Virus record (IMG/VR): IMGVR_UViG_3300009149_000011
Span: 62,001-126,000 of that record
Reading direction: 5' to 3' (one strand)
Length of the DNA stretch: 64,000 nucleotides
From: a virus
A program made the translations under genes and the position numbers. The notes below the pieces were generated by a model, which saw only the letters and a list, made by a program, of their open reading frames with translations, made no database searches and had not been told where the DNA came from. Below are positions 1 to 6,288 of the stretch, piece by piece (the stretch's first letter is position 1; every line of letters starts with the position of its first letter).

Positions 1-254
1 TAAAGTTTAGCAAATGGATTCATTTTGAATGTTCTGACAAATTCGTACTGTTTGCCTTTAGGTATTGCATCTAATACTTGTCTAATGTCTGGAGTATCGT
101 TAATGATAAATCCTCCAGTCATAATCACCTCTTCACCTTTTCTTTGAATAGCTGCTAGATGGTTTTTTTTGTTAATTCTATTAGCTATTAAAATAACTTC
201 TTCGTAACCCCCAGTGCTAGGGGTTATATGCAATACGTTCATAAATTCATCCAT
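1..254 (-). CDS. Conserved hypothetical protein, cut at window edge
   Basis: An open frame starts at an ATG at 252-254 and runs 84 codons to the window edge, where the last two bases read TA, so it may stop just outside or continue. The product starts MDEFMNVLHITPSTGGYEE and has mixed charged and hydrophobic residues without a recognised domain. It lies directly downstream of the first CUA tRNA on the same strand. Function is unknown. Confidence 0.6.
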   Translation of the reverse strand, partial: MDEFMNVLHITPSTGGYEEVILIANRINKKNHLAAIQRKGEEVIMTGGFIINDTPDIRQVLDAIPKGKQYEFVRTFKMNPFAKL

Positions 255-265
255 TTTAAAGTTAG

Positions 266-338
266 AGGGAGTGATGGGGCTCGAACCCACGACCACGGTG
301 TTAGAGACCGCTGTTCTAACCAGCTGAACTACACTCCC
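266..338 (-). tRNA. tRNA with CUA anticodon (amber suppressor)
   Basis: A full cloverleaf can be drawn: acceptor GGGAGTG/CACTCCC, D stem GTTC/GAAC, anticodon stem GCGGT/ACCGT, T arm GTGGG-TTCGAGC-CCCAT. The 7-nt loop reads CTCTAAC, so position 33 is T and the anticodon is CTA (plus-strand tag at 302-304), pairing with UAG. The normal tRNA-Arg(TCT) at 16411 has loop CTTCTAC, so this is not a misaligned Arg tRNA. CCA is not encoded. The amino acid charged cannot be told from the sequence. Confidence 0.88.
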
Positions 339-346
339 ATATACTT

Positions 347-354
347 CTATAACG
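347..354 (-). promoter_or_regulatory. CGTTATAG promoter-like element
   Basis: On the minus strand CGTTATAG lies 9 nt before the first base of the CUA tRNA. The same octamer precedes the PTH gene (3263-3270) and the lipoprotein gene (5131-5138), with variants elsewhere. It is a candidate promoter element for the translation/takeover class; the role is inferred from recurrence. Confidence 0.45.
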
Positions 355-409
355 AATGAATGTTATATTTGTTGCATGTATTGTAAAATATTGTATAGCA
401 AGTAATGTT

Positions 410-1318
410 TTATATACTATTCAGTAGATCTGAGATGTATTTTGGAGGAGTTTCTTCTGGATCATTATCGTTTTCAACAGATCCTTTAATCCACTCAGAA
501 ATGTCAGCAATGTCGTTTAGATCGTATTTATCATCCAATCCCGACTCTTTCATTTGATCTAGCCAAGCACTCCACGCTTTTTCTCTACCTTTCTCAACCA
601 AGTCATACAAAAACCCTTTTAGTAAAGGGTTGTTTATTTTTTCTAATACAGATTTATCAATATGCTTATCATTTGAATCATTAAAAGCTTTTTCTAATTC
701 ATTAAACCAAGCTTTTATTTCTGGTTTTAGATCAAGCTTTTCTAGTATAATAACAAAAAACTCTTTATCTCTATCTGTGTTGAATTTCTTTACATCATAA
801 ACATCCGCTATATGATTATTTGTCTTCCCTTTAACTTTCATAGCATTTACTGCTTCTGATTTATCGGAGGTTATCTTCATTACCTTTCCATCTCCAATAT
901 CATGAGCTGGCCCAAACATCCCCTTCCCTATAAAAGAAGATTTTTCAATACCCATTTTAGATTTTATTTTATCTAACATAGTTTCTTCATTCAAGTCTAA
1001 CCCCTCTGGCTCCTGATTAAAAGAAGAATAGTAATCACCAAACCCAAGATCGAAAACACCTAGATTTCCATTTGTTTTAATTCCTAAATTATCGACATTA
1101 ATAAAGTCTTTAGAATCAATACCACTTTCCCTTACTTCAGATACTAATGAGATAAATTGCTGTAGCACTTTCTTTAACTTATCATCCAACATGGGAACTT
1201 CAAACAATGAAGCGTCAGACCCATCATGTATATTAGAAATAAAGTCTTTAAAACTAACTTTCTTTTGCTCTAATAAAGCTCTTCTAACCTCTTCTTGTAT
1301 GATGTTTATAATATCCAT
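410..1318 (-). CDS. Kinase-like protein with N-terminal tag
   Basis: The 302-residue product opens with MDIINIIQEEVRRALLEQ, the tag peptide shared by several proteins in this window. Residues ~130-150 read like a protein-kinase N-lobe: a glycine-rich loop (GKGMFGPAHDI) followed by a lysine in VMKI, then a hydrophobic strand and hinge (FFVIILEKLDL) near residue 190. No HRD or DFG motif is visible, so it may be a degenerate or pseudokinase fold. A TATTTATA element lies a few bases upstream. With the tag, a virion-delivered effector is plausible but unproven. Confidence 0.7.
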   Translation of the reverse strand: MDIINIIQEEVRRALLEQKKVSFKDFISNIHDGSDASLFEVPMLDDKLKKVLQQFISLVSEVRESGIDSKDFINVDNLGIKTNGNLGVFDLGFGDYYSSFNQEPEGLDLNEETMLDKIKSKMGIEKSSFIGKGMFGPAHDIGDGKVMKITSDKSEAVNAMKVKGKTNNHIADVYDVKKFNTDRDKEFFVIILEKLDLKPEIKAWFNELEKAFNDSNDKHIDKSVLEKINNPLLKGFLYDLVEKGREKAWSAWLDQMKESGLDDKYDLNDIADISEWIKGSVENDNDPEETPPKYISDLLNSI

Positions 1319-1320
1319 AT

Positions 1321-1332
1321 ATATAAATATTG
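1321..1332 (-). promoter_or_regulatory. TATTTATA promoter-like element
   Basis: Minus strand reads AATATTTATAT immediately before the ATG of the kinase-like gene. It matches the recurrent CTATTTATA class in the same orientation relative to the gene. Confidence 0.4.
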
Positions 1333-1343
1333 TAAAATATTGT

Positions 1344-1481
1344 AGCGTAGAGAGGAGTCGAACCTCTACTTAATCATTATAAACATTAGAACCGCCGCAA
1401 GCAGGAGTTGCCCCAAATTTCACGCGCCATGAAACTCTTCTAATGCCTATTACTTTGGGTATACCCAATTGTAACTACGCT
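1344..1481 (-). ncRNA. tRNA-like RNA with large insertion
   Basis: The ends form a 7-bp acceptor (AGCGTAG/CTACGCT) and the 3' part has a canonical T arm (AGAGG-TTCGACT-CCTCT). The body is 138 nt instead of ~75. A possible D stem TTAC/GTAA encloses GGGTATACCC. The anticodon-arm position carries a long stem (CATTAGAA/TTCTAATG) enclosing ~46 nt with its own hairpin (TTTCA/TGAAA). It could be a tRNA carrying an insertion or intron-like element, or a decayed tRNA. No anticodon can be assigned. Confidence 0.45.
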
Positions 1482-1574
1482 GGCCAAATAGTGAAAGCGG
1501 TTTCTCAATACCTCTGATTTAACCCTTGCAATGGGGTACCCTTTCATGCTATACCAGTAAACACGTACTATTGC

Positions 1575-1649
1575 GCCCAAGGAAGGATTCGAACCTCCAA
1601 ACATAAACTTTGCGGAATTTATGACATCATACCGTTTGATGTCTTGGGC
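1575..1649 (-). tRNA. tRNA-like gene with abnormal anticodon arm (1 of 3)
   Basis: Acceptor GCCCAAG/CTTGGGC, D arm (CATC/GATG around AAACGGTAT) and T arm GGAGG-TTCGAAT-CCTTC are tRNA-like. The anticodon arm is an 8-bp stem (CATAAATT/AGTTTATG) capped by the hexaloop CCGCAA instead of 5 bp plus a 7-nt loop. The anticodon is therefore unclear; GCA or CCG are possible. Two neighbouring tRNA-like genes share the same cap. Confidence 0.6.
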
Positions 1650-1656
1650 AACTTGA

Positions 1657-1733
1657 GCTCCTGGAAGGGATCGAACCTCCGAACTTTCTAAACCTTGCGG
1701 GGTTTAGCGCTTATACCAACCAGCCACAGGAGC
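1657..1733 (-). tRNA. tRNA-like gene with abnormal anticodon arm (2 of 3)
   Basis: Acceptor GCTCCTG/CAGGAGC and T arm GGAGG-TTCGATC-CCTTC are clear, with D stem GCT/AGC. The anticodon arm is a 7-bp stem (CTAAACC/GGTTTAG) with hexaloop CCGCAA and no U at position 33. The region between the D and T arms is about five bases longer than usual. The anticodon is unresolved. Confidence 0.6.
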
Positions 1734-1740
1734 ATTTTGA

Positions 1741-1812
1741 GCGAAGGGGTAGAATCGAACTACCGTACTATAGGTTTGCGGACCTATCGCCTAACCACTC
1801 GGCAACCTTCGC
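1741..1812 (-). tRNA. tRNA-Cys-like gene with abnormal anticodon loop (3 of 3)
   Basis: Acceptor GCGAAGG/CCTTCGC, D arm GCC-GAGTGGTTA-GGC and T arm GGTAG-TTCGATT-CTACC resemble bacterial tRNA-Cys. The anticodon arm can fold as ATAGGT/ACCTAT with hexaloop CCGCAA, or as a 5-bp stem with an 8-nt loop. If GCA is the anticodon, position 33 is C instead of the near-universal U. Confidence 0.62.
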
Positions 1813-1823
1813 TTATAGGGTTC

Positions 1824-2258
1824 TTATTTATAGAACCCTAGCTTTTCTGCTTTAAAAGCTACTCTCGCAGCTTCAGTTTTCGCAAGAAGATCTTTATACT
1901 CTTTTCTCAAAGAATCAATCTTTTGCTCTTTTTTAGATTTCTCAACATAGATCTTATCCATATCTTGAACTCTTGTCTTTAGGAAGTGAAGAAGTATGTT
2001 CATAGATCTTCTAGACTTATTATGCAAGAAAAAGCTTATTCTCTTGGCAATTTTCTTTTTTCTGTTTTTTGATAGATGTGAGAAGCTCAACTTAGGGAGC
2101 TCTATGCATCCTATTTGTTTGCCATTCTTCTTAATGATGAATTCATTCTCTTTGCACACCTCATTCATAAGCTCTACCGCTTTAGCAACGTTTGCATTTA
2201 ACTCTTCGTTTGTGTATTGAAATCTTACACCTGTCATTTTTTTGTTTAAAGTACTCAT
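1824..2258 (-). CDS. Hypothetical basic helical protein
   Basis: A 144-residue product rich in Lys and Arg with a basic stretch near residue 66 (KNRKKKIAKRI) and a C-terminal charged helix likely to form a coiled coil. No family is recognised. It is flanked on both sides by tRNA genes on the same strand. Confidence 0.6.
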   Translation of the reverse strand: MSTLNKKMTGVRFQYTNEELNANVAKAVELMNEVCKENEFIIKKNGKQIGCIELPKLSFSHLSKNRKKKIAKRISFFLHNKSRRSMNILLHFLKTRVQDMDKIYVEKSKKEQKIDSLRKEYKDLLAKTEAARVAFKAEKLGFYK

Positions 2259-2291
2259 TTTTCTTTTTGTTTAAATTTAAAATTACTTTAG

Positions 2292-2364
2292 TGAGGGCGG
2301 TGGGAATCGAACCCACCACTCGGAGATTTAGAGTCTCCAGCTCTAACCAATGAGCTACGCCCCC
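2292..2364 (-). tRNA. Second tRNA with CUA anticodon (amber suppressor)
   Basis: Textbook cloverleaf: acceptor GGGGGCG/CGCCCTC, D stem GCTC/GAGC, anticodon stem GGAGA/TCTCC, T arm GTGGG-TTCGATT-CCCAC, discriminator A. The loop CTCTAAA gives anticodon CTA (plus-strand tag at 2329-2331). Its body differs from the tRNA at 266, so this is a second, independent UAG-reading tRNA and not a simple copy. Its 5' end overlaps the stop codon of the upstream protein gene. Confidence 0.92.
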
Positions 2365-2573
2365 TTTTTTATTTTATAGATTATGTGATCTCCAAATCTC
2401 CCATCTTGGTCGGCAACCTCTCTATTGCCCTCTTTTCCCAACAAGTGGAACCCTTGTTCATCAATAGTATCTACGGTCCACCATCTATAACAACTTACCC
2501 TTGTTCGACCACCGCACATAATGTGCGGCTGTTCGAGTTTAGTCTTTACTTTATTTCCTATTTCTAATTTCAT
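2355..2573 (-). CDS. Small hypothetical protein overlapping a tRNA
   Basis: The start is placed at 2573 (MKLEIGNKVKTKLEQ) instead of an upstream ATG at 2615, because 2573 avoids a 41-nt overlap with the preceding gene and has AAG upstream. The 72-residue product looks like a small beta-barrel with alternating hydrophobic residues; no family is assigned. It ends at a UAG at 2355-2357 that lies inside the second CUA tRNA gene. Confidence 0.6.
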   Translation of the reverse strand: MKLEIGNKVKTKLEQPHIMCGGRTRVSCYRWWTVDTIDEQGFHLLGKEGNREVADQDGRFGDHIIYKIKKGA

Positions 2574-2574
2574 C

Positions 2575-2835
2575 TTATCTGATTTTAGCAATTGTTTCAC
2601 CATTCTCTTCTTCAACTATCTCCAGCTTACCTCGAAACATTAATGATCCTCTTGTGTGATCGCTATCTGGAGTTTCTTTAGTGGAGAATCCAACTTCTGA
2701 ATCTAAGTGATTAATGTAGTATGACTTACCTTTGTGTTTGACAACCCACATTGGGATTGTGCTGTCTTGGTTAGAAGCCTTATTAAAATGGAACACGATT
2801 CTTTCTCTCTTATCGTATGAAAATATAGTTTTCAT
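2575..2835 (-). CDS. Small hypothetical protein
   Basis: An 86-residue product (MKTIFSYDKRERIVFHF) predicted to be mostly beta strands. A strong Shine-Dalgarno sequence (AAAGGAGG) precedes the ATG, unusual for this window. The ATG overlaps the TGA of the upstream peptidyl-tRNA hydrolase as ATGA, which suggests translational coupling. Function unknown. Confidence 0.65.
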   Translation of the reverse strand: MKTIFSYDKRERIVFHFNKASNQDSTIPMWVVKHKGKSYYINHLDSEVGFSTKETPDSDHTRGSLMFRGKLEIVEEENGETIAKIR

Positions 2836-3227
2836 GATATTACCTCCTTTTGTTTAGTACGTGAAATGGTATTTTTTAATGCAAGAGGAAGTTTCTTTAA
2901 AATCTTGGCAGACTTTTCCCCTGGCTCAACGGTGATTGACGTGAGCTCGTTATTCATATCTGGTTCGTAGAACTTAGAAAAGTTTACGTCAGATTCCTCC
3001 AATTGAGCGCATAGCTTTAACAGCGATGATTCATTCTCAACGGATAGACATACGATGTGTTTAAGATTGTGATACCAGTTATGGTATGATAAAGGATGCT
3101 CTTCGGCAAACTCATGAAAAGAATGTATAGATTGTGATAATTGGACTCCTGGAGCTAGGTCATCTCTTACAATCGTATAGAGCTTGTTGTGTTTCGAATT
3201 ATTATGGTGTACCTAATGCTTTTTCAT
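2832..3227 (-). CDS. Peptidyl-tRNA hydrolase (PTH2-like) with in-frame UAG
   Basis: The frame reads ATG AAA AAG CAT, then TAG (3213-3215), then continues open for 126 codons to the TGA at 2832. The body contains LYTIVRDDLAPGVQLSQSIH, a Lys-His-Ile-Val strand, EPDMNNELTSI and EPGEKS, the pattern of the PTH2-type hydrolase family. No ATG, GTG or TTG lies between the UAG and the conserved core, so making the protein seems to need UAG decoding or a non-standard start. The enzyme would free tRNA from stalled peptidyl-tRNA. CGTTATAG lies about 35 nt upstream. Confidence 0.72.
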
Positions 3228-3262
3228 AATTTTGTTTTTAATGTTTGTATTACTTTCAAATA

Positions 3263-3270
3263 CTATAACG
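3263..3270 (-). promoter_or_regulatory. CGTTATAG promoter-like element
   Basis: Minus strand ATTACGTTATAG lies upstream of the peptidyl-tRNA hydrolase start, identical over 12 bases to the element before the lipoprotein gene at 5106. Confidence 0.45.
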
Positions 3271-3450
3271 TAATAAAGTTACGTTTTGTTTCAATAAATA
3301 TCAACTTTTTTTAAAATAAATCAGAGAAGCTTCAGTTTGATCACTTAAATAGTGAAAAACACTATTGTCTCATTTTAACTCCTTTGATAATTTCATAATA
3401 CAAACATACGGTCTTGATTTGAATAATGCAATAGTGCAGGTAAATTTATT

Positions 3451-4548
3451 TTAATAAAAATCCATAGGGCTATGATTGTTATATATATCTACCTTCCACA
3501 CCTTTTGAACTAAATGCCCCCAATCTATATTTTTCCTGTTTTCCAATAATTCTTCTGAACTAAATTTTTCTTTAGAATCATATCTAGTAAGTCCAGATGA
3601 AGAAAATCTATAGTTTGATGATGATGGCCAATCATTGGTTTCTTTTAATAAAAAATCCCAATCAACATAATCTTTCATTTTAACAACAAACTCTCTGCTC
3701 ATTCTTTTATACTGATGTCTTGTAGCTACTTTCCAGTTCAAACTTTCTTTAAACCTGTTCATAAAGGGTTCGCTAAGATTCCAATTAGATGACACTAAAG
3801 TCCAATTTATATACTCCTTTATTTCTTCTATTGTATTTTCAGAAAGTCTAATTTTATCATTTTTAAGGAAAGTACCCCAGTCAATTAAGTCTTTATTGCT
3901 CCTTATGAAATCAAGTGTAAACTCATCTCCGTAATGGTAAGAAAATGTTTTCCAATCAATTTCACTAAACAAATCTACATGCTGCCTCCAAAATCCAAAT
4001 TTAAATTTCTTAGAAACTAATAGCGGTCCTTTATTTAAAAACTCCACATAATCTTCACACATCTTTTCATTAAAGAATGGAAAATGTATTATTCCAGTTG
4101 AGTTAAACTGAACCTCACACATTACTTTTTCTATATAGACTTTACTACACCTTACCTCTTTAGCTGTATTCCAAAAGACCTCCCAAGGAACCTTGTTTTT
4201 GAATTTATTTAAATAGTGAATAGGAATACCATCTTCTAATTTTGACATTAATTTAGAAAAAGTACTATTACTTCTACATATCTCCAAAAAATATTGATCT
4301 AGGAAACTTGAATCGATAGGCCTAAGGTCCATCAATTCATGTAACGCGCTTTTCTCTTCCTCTTTTTTGTTTCTATATTCTTGCTTAAGTATCTTTATAG
4401 TATTATCATACCAATTTCTTGAGTAAGCATCTTTTCTACTCTCAATAAAATGAATGGTGTTTTTTAGATGGGACTTACTCATAGCTGACACAAGAATCTC
4501 TTGACCTGCCTTGGTTTTCCAAATATATCTTCCTTGATCGTCTCTGTT
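3451..4548 (-). CDS. Tryptophan-repeat protein, hypothetical
   Basis: The start is placed at 4548 (MNRDDQGRYIWKTKAGQE), because an earlier ATG-less extension would read through a clear terminator at 4565-4592. The 365-residue product has an N-terminal helical domain, then from about residue 200 a series of ~22-30 residue repeats with IDW/INW/LNW/VDW cores followed by a Ser-x-x-Phe-hydrophobic helix (IDWKTFS, IDWGTFL, INWTLVS, LNWKVAT, VDWDFLL). The repeats suggest a solenoid for protein binding. Function unknown. Confidence 0.7.
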   Translation of the reverse strand, partial: NRDDQGRYIWKTKAGQEILVSAMSKSHLKNTIHFIESRKDAYSRNWYDNTIKILKQEYRNKKEEEKSALHELMDLRPIDSSFLDQYFLEICRSNSTFSKLMSKLEDGIPIHYLNKFKNKVPWEVFWNTAKEVRCSKVYIEKVMCEVQFNSTGIIHFPFFNEKMCEDYVEFLNKGPLLVSKKFKFGFWRQHVDLFSEIDWKTFSYHYGDEFTLDFIRSNKDLIDWGTFLKNDKIRLSENTIEEIKEYINWTLVSSNWNLSEPFMNRFKESLNWKVATRHQYKRMSREFVVKMKDYVDWDFLLKETNDWPSSSNYRFSSSGLTRYDSKEKFSSEELLENRKNIDWGHLVQKVWKVDIYNNHSPMDFY

Positions 4549-4564
4549 CATTGCGTATAAAATA

Positions 4565-4592
4565 AAAGCTACCTCAACAAAGGTAGCTTTTT
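4565..4592 (-). terminator. Rho-independent terminator
   Basis: Perfect 11-bp inverted repeat AAAAGCTACCT/AGGTAGCTTTT with a 6-nt loop and flanking A/T runs, directly after the lipoprotein gene. Confidence 0.85.
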
Positions 4593-4611
4593 TACAAATC
4601 AATTACACATA

Positions 4612-5106
4612 TTACTTTAAAAAGTTTTCTAGATTGTCGGGTAGAACAACTTTAATGCTGTCGTTAACTATCTTAACTTTTAAACGCCACATCTTCCTAG
4701 TCGCCATCTGGTTAATCACATAATTCATTGTGTAAGTAGAGTCGCTTGTCTGATTCATATTATCCAACTTGATTCTATGTGCAAACTGCATATCCCTGTA
4801 GAAATCTGTCACCTTGTCCACCCCGTGCTCTTTAACACTCTCTAAAGAAGTGTGTTGTAGCATTACATCATATTTTTCTTGACGATAAAGAACTTGGAAA
4901 AAGTTTCCAAAATCACTTCCCAAATAAAAAGCTGGATTCACACTTAACTTCCCCCTTTCAACCATAACTGTCTCCACATCCTCATGTTTCACCTCTTGTT
5001 TAGGTTGACCGCAGGACGTGAACATAAACAAAATGGCAATAAATAAACAAATCATAATTAACCCTGAAATTAATGAAGATAATATAACTATAGTAGAATT
5101 TTTCAT
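4612..5106 (-). CDS. Phage lipoprotein
   Basis: The 164-residue product has a single N-terminal membrane segment (residues 5-28) ending in a lipobox-like MFTSCGQ, so Cys32 should be lipidated after signal peptidase II cleavage. The mature part has a compact beta-rich region resembling small host-interaction lipoproteins. Superinfection exclusion is a possible role but nothing in the sequence proves it. The gene is a single unit between two terminators, with a CGTTATAG element and a 17-bp palindrome 49 nt upstream. Confidence 0.75.
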   Translation of the reverse strand: MKNSTIVILSSLISGLIMICLFIAILFMFTSCGQPKQEVKHEDVETVMVERGKLSVNPAFYLGSDFGNFFQVLYRQEKYDVMLQHTSLESVKEHGVDKVTDFYRDMQFAHRIKLDNMNQTSDSTYTMNYVINQMATRKMWRLKVKIVNDSIKVVLPDNLENFLK

Positions 5107-5130
5107 AATAATAAGTTTTAGTCTCGCTTA

Positions 5131-5138
5131 CTATAACG
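5131..5138 (-). promoter_or_regulatory. CGTTATAG promoter-like element
   Basis: Minus strand ATTACGTTATAGTAAG lies between the 17-bp palindrome and the lipoprotein start. Confidence 0.45.
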
Positions 5139-5154
5139 TAATAATTTTAAAAAT

Positions 5155-5171
5155 GTTTCCAAAATGGAAAC
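5155..5171. promoter_or_regulatory. 17-bp palindrome, operator-like
   Basis: GTTTCCAAAATGGAAAC is a near-perfect palindrome. Its reverse complement is identical to 30947-30963. In both places the nearest base is exactly 49 nt from the first base of a minus-strand start codon. Confidence 0.55.
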
Positions 5172-5176
5172 AAAAA

Positions 5177-5209
5177 AAAAAGGTGACCACTTTACGAGGT
5201 CACCTTTTT
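5177..5209 (-). terminator. Bidirectional-looking terminator
   Basis: 12-bp stem AAAAAGGTGACC/GGTCACCTTTTT with a 9-nt loop, following the gene ending at 5225. Confidence 0.85.
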
Positions 5210-5224
5210 ATATTTAAACTAACA

Positions 5225-5542
5225 TTAAGCTACTTCATAATAGAACCTGCTCTCTTCATGTTGTAAATATTGAGGTATTCTATATAATCTAGGCGTGTAT
5301 ATAGATTTTGTATTTCCAGAGACAAAGATCTCATACTCATACCCAAGCGCATCTTGCACTTTGCAGACCCACCCATGCCCAGTAGGTAGAGCGTCACTAA
5401 CAGCTTGTAGGAGGTGATTCTCACCCTTTTCACATTCAAAAATAACATCTCCTTTACGGATGTCCTTTACCTCTACATAAGCATCATCTATCTCTAGATC
5501 ATTGAATTGCTCAATAGGGAATTTTAAGTTTACGTTTTTCAT
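5225..5542 (-). CDS. Hypothetical protein
   Basis: The start is placed at MKNVNLKFPIEQF (5542), not the longer ATG at 5578, because the CTATTTATA element at 5566-5574 lies within that extension. The 105-residue product has a beta-rich middle (DVIFECEKGENHLLQAV, ALGYEYEIFV) and no recognised family. It is a single transcription unit between two terminators. Confidence 0.62.
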   Translation of the reverse strand: MKNVNLKFPIEQFNDLEIDDAYVEVKDIRKGDVIFECEKGENHLLQAVSDALPTGHGWVCKVQDALGYEYEIFVSGNTKSIYTPRLYRIPQYLQHEESRFYYEVA

Positions 5543-5565
5543 GGTAATTCTAATTTGACTACATT

Positions 5566-5574
5566 TATAAATAG
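5566..5574 (-). promoter_or_regulatory. CTATTTATA promoter-like element
   Basis: ACTATTTATA on the minus strand, 23 nt before the chosen start codon of the 5225-5542 gene. Confidence 0.5.
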
Positions 5575-5646
5575 TCAAAAACTAGGACAAAACCAGTAAA
5601 CATAATTAAATTTATAATGAAATATTGTCACCCTCGAAAAAACGAA

Positions 5647-5668
5647 AAAAGGGGCTATTGCCCCTTTT
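5647..5668 (-). terminator. Rho-independent terminator after IF-3
   Basis: 9-bp stem AAAAGGGGC/GCCCCTTTT with a 4-nt loop, 30 nt past the IF-3 stop codon. Confidence 0.85.
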
Positions 5669-5697
5669 AAGTTATATTTTTATATTTTTTTTACTAT

Positions 5698-6234
5698 TTA
5701 TTTCTTTGGCGAAAGGAACATAGTCATCTGTCTCCCATTCATTTGAGGCAGAGATTCTACACGCGCTGTTTCTCCTAGTTTTTCAGCCAATTTCAATAAT
5801 AGTAACTCACCTCGATCCCTGAAACTATTTTCTCTTCCCCTGAATTGAACTGTAGCTTTCACCTTATGCCCTTGAGTAATAAACTTCTCAGCATTCTTCA
5901 TTTTAAAGTCGAAATCATGATCTCCAGTATTAGGTCCAAATTTAATTTCCTTCAGCAAAATTTTAGGTTGATTCTTTTTCAAGTCTCTCTCCCTTTTTTT
6001 AAGGTCGTACTTGAATTTGGTGTAATCCTCAACTCTACATACTGGCGGCTTTGCTAGGGAATTGATCTCTATAAGATCTAACCCCTTTTTTTCTGCTATA
6101 CCAAGGGCTTCTTGCAACGTCTTCACACCATTTAGATCTTCATCGATACAGCCCACAATTCTAACTTCTCTATGGTTTATACGAGTGTTAATGTTATGTT
6201 CAGGCTTTTGTCTGCCTCTGTTATTTTTGTTCAT
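5698..6234 (-). CDS. infC: Translation initiation factor IF-3
   Basis: The 178-residue product matches full-length bacterial IF-3. The N-domain has INTRINHREVRIVGCIDEDL and a helix with IAEKKGLDLIEI, then the linker KPPVCRVEDYTKFKYDLKKRERDLKK. The C-domain has KEIKFGPNTGDHDFDFKMK, the basic RNA-binding face RGREN, and a C-terminal MNGRQMTMFLSPKK. IF-3 binds the 30S subunit and proofreads initiator tRNA and start codon. It is a single unit with its own terminator and an upstream CGTTATA element. A complete IF-3 in a phage is rare; the gene probably came from the host lineage. Confidence 0.93.
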   Translation of the reverse strand: MNKNNRGRQKPEHNINTRINHREVRIVGCIDEDLNGVKTLQEALGIAEKKGLDLIEINSLAKPPVCRVEDYTKFKYDLKKRERDLKKNQPKILLKEIKFGPNTGDHDFDFKMKNAEKFITQGHKVKATVQFRGRENSFRDRGELLLLKLAEKLGETARVESLPQMNGRQMTMFLSPKK

Positions 6235-6271
6235 ATTATTCTATTAATGAAAATTATTTTTACCTACACTG

Positions 6272-6279
6272 TTATAACG
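6272..6279 (-). promoter_or_regulatory. CGTTATAA promoter-like element
   Basis: TTTCGTTATAACAG on the minus strand, about 38 nt upstream of the IF-3 start; variant of the CGTTATAG class. Confidence 0.4.
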
Positions 6280-6288
6280 AAAAAAATT

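Noticed and set aside
1484-1574. Another tRNA between 1481 and 1575
   Set aside because: A 6-7 bp acceptor and a D-like arm can be drawn, but no canonical T loop (TTCRA) and the anticodon stem is ambiguous. Left uncalled as a possible remnant.
3451-4602. Longer start for the Trp-repeat gene
   Set aside because: The extension reads through the terminator at 4565-4592; start at 4548 is preferred.
4612-5106. Naming the lipoprotein as a superinfection exclusion (Llp/Cor-type) protein
   Set aside because: Only the lipobox and size fit; no family residues support the name.
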